A stretch of DNA of 24,517 bases from a virus. Every line of letters starts with the position of its first letter. Positions within the stretch are counted from its first letter, which is position 1. The translations under genes and the position numbers were made by a program. The stretch covers positions 1 through 24,517 of the IMG/VR virus record IMGVR_UViG_3300010316_000044, one strand, 5' to 3'. The notes under the pieces are model-generated. The model did no database searches and had not been told where the DNA came from. It saw nothing but the letters and a program-made list of their open reading frames with translations. Below are positions 13,904 through 21,534 of the stretch, in pieces.

Positions 13904-16453
13904 TTACATAAAGAAACTTTCAATCGTATCAACTTTCTCAGCAGACCAACCAAGAGATATCATGATAGACTCCAAAGGTTTTAAAAACACTTTGTCGAAT
14001 TGCATATCGTAATCAATATACTTTTCCATACCCATCTCTTTTGGTAGGACACTTGGGAAAGATATAATATTCTCTTTGATCGGGTTTGGTAATTTCAAAT
14101 AAACAAACTTGATCTTATCACCAGATTTAATTTCCTCATATTTCTTATCAAACCCAAGTTGTTTTAGATGTTTGTTGTATACAATAGCACCTCTAACGTG
14201 TATAGGAGTTCCTTTTTTATACACAGTTTGCTTATTCATGAATTTGTCGATATCATCCGTACCGGAGTTCTTAGCAATATCTTCCACAGGAAGTTTTGAA
14301 AATTCTTGACGGAAGTCTTCAATGAATTTTTGTGTGTCCGCTTCGGTTCCATTCATGATAACTTTGAAAACATCTTGCATTTTCTTCCTACAAATCTCAG
14401 GCGTTGAAGACCTAACAGATTCAAGACCAGTAACAGAAATCTTTGGAATTTCATAGTGGACACCCTCACTATTCAATGTATTCAAAACATAACGCTTTTT
14501 AGCAACAAAGACTGCTTTATCGGTAATCTTTTCACGCTTCATCACCATGGCATTACGATATGCACCTAGATAGTCTGCTAGTTTTTTGTAACCATCTTCA
14601 ATGATACCTTCGATCTTACCTTGGCACACTTCATCAAGGAATTTTTCACCTTCTTCACGACTAATATCAGAAGTGCCAAATACTTTTTCTACCAATGGTT
14701 CCATATTGACATAAATGGAGTCAGTATCAATGTATACGATATAATCTACATTATCTGTATCAAGAACTGAATTCAGATAAGAATTTACACTCTTTTGCGC
14801 ATAACGAATTGACAATTGCCCAGATGTTGTAATTGCTTCTGCCATTTCTGCAATATAGTAAATAAAATATGGGTTTGCACATGCGCCGTAAAGACTGTTC
14901 ATGCTAATTTTAATCGCCATCTGCGAATTGTGCAATTGAGTGATTTGCTTTTTCAGTTCTTTCTTTTTAACCGGATCGTGTTCGTCTTCTGCCAACTGTT
15001 CAACTCTAAGCATTTCTTTTTTTATCTTAGACCGATTGCCATAATATTCTTCAATGATTTCAGGAATTACACCTAGTTTGCTATTAGAGAAACACACCCC
15101 ATTTGCACAAACCGACTTGGTTTTGTCGTTGTTTTGGTATGTGCCATTAAGTACCATCTCTTGCGAAACATTTTCACGAAAATTAGGGATGAATGTTTCA
15201 GGTGACATATTATATTGCAACATAAGGTGAGGATACAATGAATTAAGGTCAAACGATACAACCCATTTATACATACCCGCAACAGGGTCTTTCACATAAC
15301 CACCTACCAGATCGGATGACCTTTGCCCAGCATCACCTTTAACAAAAGGAACTATGTTATGTGACATAAGTTTGCGGTACAAAGTAGTATCCCATATACC
15401 AACTGTCCCAAATGCTTCTGAATAGTTTACGCCACCACCATAGGCAACAGTAAGAACCAATGAAAGCAATGCAGTTTCATCTTCAAATCTTTGAATAAGA
15501 TGTGTGTCTTTAAGGTTATAGTCTAGATATAATTGTGGATTTTGATCATAAAGGTTTGTTAGATTGCCATATTCATCATACGATAGTTTCTTTTCACCCA
15601 ACACAACATGTGCGATATTATCCAGTTTGTATGAATTCTGTGTTCCGTATTTATATCCAAATTTCTTAAATGCGTCCATGTAGTCGATTACAACCATACC
15701 ACTTATAGCATAAGTGGATTGCTCTTTGCCGTAAAATTCTCTTGTTTTTTTGCGGATCATTCCCCAAGGCGATAGTTCTTTTGCCTTCGCTTCACCCAAC
15801 ACATTTATGATGCGAGTGATGATATACATAATATCGAAGTATTCTACGTTCCACCCTGTAACAATATCTGGATAGTTTTTTGTCCAGATTTGAATAAATC
15901 TCAGTAGCAACGCCGCTTCACTATCAAATTTCATGAATTGAATATCGTCTGGATCAATACCCGTAACTGTTTTGGTTTTGTCATAATCTTTGAGACCCAA
16001 AAGATGATACGTATCACTTTTAGATGATTTTACAGCAATAGATGTGATTGGTTTGTCTGCGGTTTCCATATTTGGATATCCATCTCTAATATCCACCTCA
16101 ATATCGAAAGAGAAGATATTAATCTGCGACATATCAAATTTTATGTCATTAGGATATTTTTCTTGAATAAATTGCGCAGTGTAATTCGTATTTCCAAATA
16201 CTTGAAAATTGTCTACGTCTTTATATTGTTCAACATCATCTCTTGCATCATTCATACTTTCATAAACTTTAGGAACAATAGGATGATTGCCTATAAGTGA
16301 CGTGTATTCTGCTTCGTGTTCAAAACCTCTTTTCGCCTTGAAAAAAAGTGTAGGTTTGTATTTAATTTTTCTTGAAAAGCGTTTACCGTTTTCATATCCT
16401 CGCCATAAGATTGAATTACCATATTTTTCAACGCTTGTGTAAAATCCGCTCAT
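13904..16453 (-). CDS. 43: DNA polymerase gp43 (family B)
   Basis: This single-piece, 849-residue replicative polymerase (T4: 898) shows exonuclease motifs FSFDIEVD (114-121), GWNVEYFDIMY (200-210) and YNLKDTH (312-318). The polymerase motifs are A DLNSLYPHL (402-410), B KISMNSLYGA (515-524) and C YIDTDSIYV (574-582). All catalytic acids are present, so it should copy and proofread. The C-terminus VDTIESFFM fits a clamp-binding tail; T4 gp43 uses its own C-terminus on gp45. The ATG follows an AAGGAG site. A TTGACA promoter lies at 16487-16516. No intein or split is seen. Confidence 0.98.
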   Translation of the reverse strand: MSGFYTSVEKYGNSILWRGYENGKRFSRKIKYKPTLFFKAKRGFEHEAEYTSLIGNHPIVPKVYESMNDARDDVEQYKDVDNFQVFGNTNYTAQFIQEKYPNDIKFDMSQINIFSFDIEVDIRDGYPNMETADKPITSIAVKSSKSDTYHLLGLKDYDKTKTVTGIDPDDIQFMKFDSEAALLLRFIQIWTKNYPDIVTGWNVEYFDIMYIITRIINVLGEAKAKELSPWGMIRKKTREFYGKEQSTYAISGMVVIDYMDAFKKFGYKYGTQNSYKLDNIAHVVLGEKKLSYDEYGNLTNLYDQNPQLYLDYNLKDTHLIQRFEDETALLSLVLTVAYGGGVNYSEAFGTVGIWDTTLYRKLMSHNIVPFVKGDAGQRSSDLVGGYVKDPVAGMYKWVVSFDLNSLYPHLMLQYNMSPETFIPNFRENVSQEMVLNGTYQNNDKTKSVCANGVCFSNSKLGVIPEIIEEYYGNRSKIKKEMLRVEQLAEDEHDPVKKKELKKQITQLHNSQMAIKISMNSLYGACANPYFIYYIAEMAEAITTSGQLSIRYAQKSVNSYLNSVLDTDNVDYIVYIDTDSIYVNMEPLVEKVFGTSDISREEGEKFLDEVCQGKIEGIIEDGYKKLADYLGAYRNAMVMKREKITDKAVFVAKKRYVLNTLNSEGVHYEIPKISVTGLESVRSSTPEICRKKMQDVFKVIMNGTEADTQKFIEDFRQEFSKLPVEDIAKNSGTDDIDKFMNKQTVYKKGTPIHVRGAIVYNKHLKQLGFDKKYEEIKSGDKIKFVYLKLPNPIKENIISFPSVLPKEMGMEKYIDYDMQFDKVFLKPLESIMISLGWSAEKVDTIESFFM

Positions 16454-16486
16454 TATATTCTCCTTGCCGGTTTTTTCAATTTTATC

Positions 16487-16516
16487 AATATATCATATCA
16501 CTCTGTCTTATGTCAA
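16487..16516 (-). promoter_or_regulatory. Sigma70-type promoter for gp43
   Basis: The minus strand has TTGACA (16516-16511), 18 bases, then TATATT (16492-16487); a TATGAT overlaps slightly upstream. The TGA of TTGACA is the stop codon of the methyltransferase, the same nesting as at the gp45 promoter. Confidence 0.6.
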
Positions 16517-17790
16517 GTTAAAAACTTGTCTAGACTAGATTTTTCTTCTTCAACATAGTTGGGGTTATTTTTTCTAAAAACCCATATTGGTTCAATGAAA
16601 ACACCTCTCAACTCATTTTTATCTGTATTAGGTCTTGCCATCATTCGCATACCTATTTTCCCAATATAGTTAGAACCATCAAATTCCTTGAAGGCATCTA
16701 CCATATCATCACAAAGATTCAATCTGGTATTTTCTTTAGTTCTTGGTTCTATTATGTTTATCATCATATAACCATCTTTCTTTATGGTTGTCCAAACATC
16801 TCTAGTCACTTTAAAAAAGAAATCATTTTTCCATTTTTCGAAATTATCATATCTATTCCAAGACTGTTCTTTTTCGTTCAATCCACCTTTTCCGTATTTT
16901 TCTGTTTCATAATATGGCGGTGAAGTAAAATAAAAATCAAAAAAGTCATTATACAAAGTCCAATCTACATCTTCTGACGGTTTACGCCATATTTTAACAG
17001 TTTTCACGCCAGAGCATTCGAAATAGTCTTCGCGCTCGGTTAGTACAGGATTGCCGCCTAAAATGCGATCATAGTACAGGCATTGCTGCTTATATACTTC
17101 AAAAACATCTGGATTTGGATCACATCCAACATACACTTTAGTATTTGGCGTTGCATAGAAACCTGCTAGTCTATCCCCCCAACCACAAGATGTATCCAAT
17201 ACATTAACAGCATTATGTTTTTGATATAATGCCTTTGCAACACTAGGTTTGAATTGTGTTGCAGTATAAGTTCCTAGACGAAAACTTGTTCTTATTGATT
17301 TTTCATTAATATCACACCCATCTAGAACAGTAAGACGCCAAAAATGCCAATTCATTTTCTCTAGCATTTTCACATCATTCCATATGCCAACTGGCGATGT
17401 AGTAGTATTTGAACCACACTGCAATCTATTTTTTTGCTGAAAATAATCACTTACGATATTGTAATAGTGACTTTTATCAATCACTCCTAACGGATTGTCT
17501 GCATATGTGTATTTGTAATCATACCTTTCACGGACATCATCAAAATCTTTATACATGTCAAGCATAGATTTCCTATTAAACTCATAGAAATATCTATTCA
17601 AATCATATTGATCAACTTCCTTGAAAGGGAATGTGATATTATTGTCGTGGATGTATCTGGCAAATGTTTGTCTTATGTCATCTTTCTCATATTTTTTTAT
17701 GACATTAATCCACATGTCATTGGGTATAACTGGAATACCTCTTGAATCCGAATTATTCAAGAGGTATTCCATAAATTCATTTATAATCAT
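16513..17790 (-). CDS. DNA methyltransferase with TSPPY motif
   Basis: This 425-residue protein has the AdoMet-binding motif VLDTSCGWGDRLAG (197-210) and the catalytic motif FTSPPYYETEKYG (288-300), typical of N4-cytosine or N6-adenine exocyclic-amine methylases. The binding motif comes first, then the catalytic one. The first 170 residues have no known motif and may hold target recognition. The last eight residues, SSLDKFLT, resemble the T4 clamp-binding peptide SLDFL found at the ends of gp43 and gp55. It follows gp46 by one base. No restriction partner is present, so host-restriction escape or marking of phage DNA is more likely than a restriction system. Confidence 0.85.
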   Translation of the reverse strand: MIINEFMEYLLNNSDSRGIPVIPNDMWINVIKKYEKDDIRQTFARYIHDNNITFPFKEVDQYDLNRYFYEFNRKSMLDMYKDFDDVRERYDYKYTYADNPLGVIDKSHYYNIVSDYFQQKNRLQCGSNTTTSPVGIWNDVKMLEKMNWHFWRLTVLDGCDINEKSIRTSFRLGTYTATQFKPSVAKALYQKHNAVNVLDTSCGWGDRLAGFYATPNTKVYVGCDPNPDVFEVYKQQCLYYDRILGGNPVLTEREDYFECSGVKTVKIWRKPSEDVDWTLYNDFFDFYFTSPPYYETEKYGKGGLNEKEQSWNRYDNFEKWKNDFFFKVTRDVWTTIKKDGYMMINIIEPRTKENTRLNLCDDMVDAFKEFDGSNYIGKIGMRMMARPNTDKNELRGVFIEPIWVFRKNNPNYVEEEKSSLDKFLT

Positions 17791-17791
17791 G

Positions 17792-19504
17792 TTAACTTTC
17801 TATTTGAGAAAAATTCTTTTGTTTTTCAACTTTAATTGTGCTGTCAAAATGATCCATCAAAGCATCACCTTTGTGACTGATAACGAATATATTATCACCA
17901 CCTGTCATACCATTAAGAACTTTGATTAGACTGTCCACACCAACATTATCAAGGGAACCGTCAAATATTTCATCAAAAATCAGTAGATTTGTCGAAACAC
18001 TGTTTCTCATTTTAGAGACTGACCGCCAAGTCAAAAGTATGGCAAGATTGATACGCATCTTTTCACCTTCTGAAAATGACATGTATGAAAATTCATCTCT
18101 AAAACGAGATTTGATAACCTCATTAAAATTTTCGTCAAGATGAAATTCTACAAATAATTCAAATTCAGCAAGATATTTGTTGATTAGTTTGTTCATGACT
18201 GGTATATATTGCTTAATAATCCTAGTCTTGATACCACCATCTTTAAGCATGGAAGATACAATATTAAGAGTTTCTTTATCTTCATAAAGACCTTCTTGTG
18301 CCTTATGCGCTTCTTTTAGTTCATCTGACAATTCAACGATTTTACTTTCATCAATAGTTCTTACTTCTTTTTCTGCTTCATTCAATTCATTTTTATATTC
18401 AGAAAGAGTAGATTTCGCCATACGAATATCCCCACGGTGTTCGCCTATAGTTATATTCTTTTTTTGAATTCCATCTTCTGTTTTCGATATTTCTATTAAT
18501 CTAACATTAACTTCATCCATCTTTATATCAAGTTTGGAGATGCCATCTATTATAGTTTGAACTTCACTTTTCTTGTTTGTGACGGTTTCATCTTTGAATA
18601 CATGAGCAATTCCTTGTTTGCATGTTGGGCAGTTGTCATGATTATCATAGAATGATATTTCTTTGATAATGTTATTTTTATTTGTTTCAAGAGAATACCG
18701 CAACTCTTTCATCTTATCATATTTGTTCTTCATGACCTGCTTGTCAGATATACTTTCAATTAAAAGAGCGATTTCATCTTGTATGGTTTCTACTGCGTAA
18801 GTTTCTTGTTCTATAATTTCAAGTTGCTTTTTGACTTTTTCTTTGATATCATCAACCTGAATTTGTTTTATTTTTTTGATTGAATTATTGTTATCTCTGG
18901 CGGATTCAATCTTTGTTTCAAGTACATTAATCTCATAACCATTTTCTTGTATAAGGTTTTTATTGTCCGAAATCTTCTGTTTAAGTAAGACATTCATTGT
19001 GCTGAATACCTGAATATCAAGCAAGTCTTCAATAACTTCACGTCTATTCTGTGCAGTCAATTGCATGAATGGTACATATGTTGCACTACCTAAAATCACA
19101 ATTTGGACAAAAGATTTGAGGTTCATTTTTAGTATGTTTTGTTCAAGGAAGTCTTGATATTCTGCCATAGTAGAATTTTGATCTATCATTTTTCCATTTT
19201 TGAATATTTCAAAGATGTTTGGTTTTGCACCACGTCTGATCATATATTGATCATCAAGGATATAAAATTCAACTTCAACCAGCATGTCTTTTTTATTAAT
19301 ACTGTTTATAAGTTGTGGTTTGGTAATCTTCCTAAATGGTTTACCATACAGTGCAAATACAATAGCATCAAGAATGGTGGATTTGCCAGCACCATTCTTG
19401 CCTACTATCAACGTAGTTTTATGCTTCAACAACTCAATCTCTGAAAAAATATTTCCAGAAGATAAAAAGTTTTTGTACCGTATTTTACTAAATCTGATAT
19501 TCAA
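17792..19504 (-). CDS. 46: Recombination endonuclease subunit gp46 (Rad50/SbcC-like)
   Basis: This 570-residue SMC-like ATPase (T4: 560) has Walker A VGKNGAGKST (34-43), the zinc hook CPTC (292-295) at the tip of two coiled-coil arms, ABC signature MSFSEGEKMRIN (475-486) and Walker B LLIFDE (507-512). With gp47 it resects double-strand ends for recombination-dependent replication. The ATG overlaps the gp47 stop by four bases (ATGA), as in many SbcD-SbcC pairs, giving balanced subunits. Confidence 0.97.
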   Translation of the reverse strand: MNIRFSKIRYKNFLSSGNIFSEIELLKHKTTLIVGKNGAGKSTILDAIVFALYGKPFRKITKPQLINSINKKDMLVEVEFYILDDQYMIRRGAKPNIFEIFKNGKMIDQNSTMAEYQDFLEQNILKMNLKSFVQIVILGSATYVPFMQLTAQNRREVIEDLLDIQVFSTMNVLLKQKISDNKNLIQENGYEINVLETKIESARDNNNSIKKIKQIQVDDIKEKVKKQLEIIEQETYAVETIQDEIALLIESISDKQVMKNKYDKMKELRYSLETNKNNIIKEISFYDNHDNCPTCKQGIAHVFKDETVTNKKSEVQTIIDGISKLDIKMDEVNVRLIEISKTEDGIQKKNITIGEHRGDIRMAKSTLSEYKNELNEAEKEVRTIDESKIVELSDELKEAHKAQEGLYEDKETLNIVSSMLKDGGIKTRIIKQYIPVMNKLINKYLAEFELFVEFHLDENFNEVIKSRFRDEFSYMSFSEGEKMRINLAILLTWRSVSKMRNSVSTNLLIFDEIFDGSLDNVGVDSLIKVLNGMTGGDNIFVISHKGDALMDHFDSTIKVEKQKNFSQIES

Positions 19505-20562
19505 AGAGAAATTGCCTCCGCATAAAGTTCATCGACTACATTTTTTATCTTGTTCTTTTCCACACCAGTCTCTATACTATCAACATATGCATGGAGAATA
19601 TGTTTGGTATCTTTACTTTCATCAATAAATTCATCCATATCAATGCTTTCAAGATTCAAACTATCTTCTACTATTTTAATATCTGCACACCCACTATCAG
19701 AAAGTTTGTCTGCAAATAAATCAAAAATATATGGATTGGTCTTATTTTTCACAATCAATTTTATGAATGTGTTTTTCAGTGGAGAAACGTCAAGGTTAGT
19801 AACGTCTTCCACGGTAAAATCAGTATCATCATATTCTATCTTGTGATGTACACTATACGGATTATGAACAAATGTCAAGTCCCTTTTTTCAGTATCAAAG
19901 ATATGAAAACCACGTTTCCCATCAAAATCTGACCAATCCATTTCATAAGGCGCACCTAGATATTTCACATTACCATTTTCAGAAGGATGGTGAAAATGTC
20001 CAGAATAGATTTGATCAAATTTACCAAAATCCTGTTTATCCAAACCATGGTCACACAAAGAACCTTTACTCATTTCAAACCCTTTAAATTCAAAATGACC
20101 CATCAACATCTGTGCTTTTGTTTTATTGAAAAAATCCATAGAAACCTTGAAGTTGTCTTTAGTTATCCATGGTGACAGCAGTATATCACACGAACCAAGT
20201 TTCAATTCTTTTGGTTCATTCCAATATACATTCCAATTATCATATTCTTTCATCAACAATGATAAGGCATTTGTCTCATTCGTGTTTTTATGAAAGACCG
20301 TATGATTTCCAACAATGCTATGAACTGTTACATTTCTTTTTTTCAGTTTATCAAAATACATCTCTTTTGAACGCTTTAGAGTAACAAAATTTATAAATCT
20401 ACGACGATCAAATGTATCACCAAGATCAATAACAGTGTCTATATTTTCTTTGTCTAGAGTAGGAAAGAAAATATCATTATAAAATTTATCTTGGTGGTCC
20501 AAAAAAACTTGACTATCACCACGGACACCAAAATGTTGGTCTGTTATTATTGCGACTTTCAT
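19501..20562 (-). CDS. 47: Recombination endonuclease subunit gp47 (Mre11/SbcD-like)
   Basis: This 353-residue metallophosphoesterase (T4: 339) shows the metal motifs DQH (8-10), DLGDTFD (46-52), GNH (85-87), and GHFEF and SGHFHHP further on. It is the nuclease partner of gp46 in the end-processing complex. Its ATG overlaps the stop of the 52-aa ORF (ATGA), and its stop overlaps gp46, so the whole run from gp55 to gp46 is translationally coupled. Confidence 0.97.
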   Translation of the reverse strand: MKVAIITDQHFGVRGDSQVFLDHQDKFYNDIFFPTLDKENIDTVIDLGDTFDRRRFINFVTLKRSKEMYFDKLKKRNVTVHSIVGNHTVFHKNTNETNALSLLMKEYDNWNVYWNEPKELKLGSCDILLSPWITKDNFKVSMDFFNKTKAQMLMGHFEFKGFEMSKGSLCDHGLDKQDFGKFDQIYSGHFHHPSENGNVKYLGAPYEMDWSDFDGKRGFHIFDTEKRDLTFVHNPYSVHHKIEYDDTDFTVEDVTNLDVSPLKNTFIKLIVKNKTNPYIFDLFADKLSDSGCADIKIVEDSLNLESIDMDEFIDESKDTKHILHAYVDSIETGVEKNKIKNVVDELYAEAISL

Positions 20563-20717
20563 TTTTTAAAATTCTTTTCTCTTTCATAGTCTTTCAATGA
20601 TTTTTCTACTTCCTCTTTTATCTTTAAGAGTGACGTGTAGTAAAACTGTCTACGTTCTATATGAGTAGACTTATCGTTCAATTTTCTTATATAATCTTCT
20701 ATAATTACTGGTATCAT
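20559..20717 (-). CDS. Small helical protein between gp55 and gp47 (52 aa)
   Basis: This 52-residue ORF starts MIPVIIEDYIRKLNDKSTHI and ends in a charged helix (IKEEVEKSLKDYEREKNFKK). Its ATG overlaps the gp55 stop (ATGA) and its TGA overlaps the gp47 ATG (ATGA). Two exact overlaps of this type, with no gap, make it very likely to be translated. It looks like a short coiled coil. I do not recognise a family; a small adaptor or a translational relay between gp55 and gp47 are both possible. Confidence 0.75.
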   Translation of the reverse strand: MIPVIIEDYIRKLNDKSTHIERRQFYYTSLLKIKEEVEKSLKDYEREKNFKK

Positions 20718-21256
20718 TCGTCTTTCTCCAAGTCATTTTCTTTTGTTTTCTTCTTTTTAGACTTTTCCATTTTTGTTTCATAGTCTTCAATAAAACTATT
20801 GATATAATCAACATCTGTTTTAAGAGTTAAATGCATGTCTCCTGAATCAGATGTACCCCCTGTTGAAATTAGGTGATGTGAAGATTTATATCTTATGTAC
20901 ATTTGCTTTTTTTCTTTATCAATCCGTCTAAGAAACGCATACCATATTATTTGTGTAAAATAAGCAAATGGGTTTTCTGTTTTTTGGGGATCAAAGTTAT
21001 GCATGTATAGTAGACAGTTTTCAACGCCATCCATAACCATATCTTCTCTAAATGGATAACCGTAAAAATTTGGTCTTGTTGACAACCTATTCGATATGTC
21101 GTATATACATTCTGCTATATAATTCGGGACCATAGGTTTTTCCTCTCCTTGGTCCTCTGCTTCTCTACATATTCTTTTGTATTCTATAATTGCATTGAAA
21201 AGGTCAGTATTATTTACATAGTCTGTCTTTTTTCTTCTTCTTTGCTTTTCTGCCAT
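20714..21256 (-). CDS. 55: Late-transcription sigma factor gp55
   Basis: This 180-residue protein keeps the T4 gp55 core: DYVNNTDLFNAIIEYKR (12-28), LSTRPNFYGYPFREDMVMDG and HNFDPQKTENPFAYFTQIIW, then AFLRRIDKEKKQ. This is the compact sigma region 2 that reads TATAAATA. The C-terminus is lysine-rich (MEKSKKKKTKENDLEKDE) and lacks the SLDFLYE-type clamp-binding end of T4 gp55 (185 residues). YINSFIEDYE near residue 151 is a possible substitute. The five TATAAATA sites in this window are its expected targets. Confidence 0.93.
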   Translation of the reverse strand: MAEKQRRRKKTDYVNNTDLFNAIIEYKRICREAEDQGEEKPMVPNYIAECIYDISNRLSTRPNFYGYPFREDMVMDGVENCLLYMHNFDPQKTENPFAYFTQIIWYAFLRRIDKEKKQMYIRYKSSHHLISTGGTSDSGDMHLTLKTDVDYINSFIEDYETKMEKSKKKKTKENDLEKDE

Positions 21257-21285
21257 TGCCTATCCTTTTTATTATTGTTAGTTTT

Positions 21286-21314
21286 ACACTACACCATATC
21301 AGTTCATCTGTCAA
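21286..21314 (-). promoter_or_regulatory. Possible promoter for gp55
   Basis: The minus strand has TTGACA (21314-21309) and, 17 bases on, TAGTGT, a poor -10. It lies 30 bp before the gp55 ATG and faces away from the strong plus-strand promoter at 21347. Confidence 0.35.
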
Positions 21315-21346
21315 GTATTTTTTTTATTATTTTGTCCATTTTTCTC

Positions 21347-21374
21347 TTGACAAAACAAAAAAAGTTGTTATAAT
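21347..21374 (+). promoter_or_regulatory. Strong sigma70 promoter of a small plus-strand unit
   Basis: A perfect TTGACA (21347-21352), a 16-base A-rich spacer and a perfect TATAAT (21369-21374). It is the only plus-strand promoter inside the 15.7-kb minus-strand replication block. RNA would start near 21381. Confidence 0.8.
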
Positions 21375-21405
21375 CCTTAATGTAGTAAGGGGAAATAGGA
21401 TACAA

Positions 21406-21438
21406 ATGATTCTAGATTCTAATATTGAATCACTATGA
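21406..21438 (+). CDS. Ten-codon leader ORF in plus-strand unit
   Basis: ATG after an AGGA site (21397-21400) opens a ten-residue ORF, MILDSNIESL, whose TGA overlaps the ATG of a second small ORF (ATGA). It may be a leader peptide or coupling device; it may also not be meaningful as a protein. Confidence 0.35.
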   Translation: MILDSNIESL

Positions 21439-21515
21439 GTCATAGGGAAATTATATCAAAATGTGTATTGAATGAACAAAATCAAAGATTTTGGAGTGAA
21501 ATGGGGTTCAAATGA
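21435..21515 (+). CDS. 26-aa ORF in plus-strand unit
   Basis: The ORF reads MSHREIISKCVLNEQNQRFW then SEMGFK. It starts in the stop of the ten-codon ORF, has no ribosome site of its own, and its end lies inside the terminator hairpin at 21502-21521. The pattern is mixed charged with one Cys and a Trp. I recognise no family. A perfect promoter and a hairpin delimit it, so the unit is transcribed either as a tiny early gene or as a small RNA of about 140 bases. Confidence 0.4.
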   Translation: MSHREIISKCVLNEQNQRFWSEMGFK

Positions 21516-21521
21516 ACCCCA
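21502..21521. terminator. Hairpin between plus-strand small unit and uvsW
   Basis: TGGGGTTC (21502-21509) pairs with GAACCCCA (21514-21521) over AAAT. It lies 13 bases after the uvsW stop on one strand and at the end of the 26-aa ORF on the other, so it can serve both. Neither side has a long T run. Confidence 0.6.
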
Positions 21522-21534
21522 AATCTATAACTAA

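Noticed and set aside
15648-15655. TATAAATA on the minus strand inside gp43
   Set aside because: It lies within codons of a conserved part of gp43, far from any start, so a real promoter is unlikely; it is expected by chance in AT-rich DNA.
16513-17790. Restriction-modification system
   Set aside because: Only the methyltransferase is present; neighbours are gp46 and gp43, and no endonuclease partner is seen.
21375-21534. tRNA or structured RNA gene in the uvsW-gp55 gap
   Set aside because: No cloverleaf or T-arm pattern; only one hairpin and two tiny ORFs are seen.
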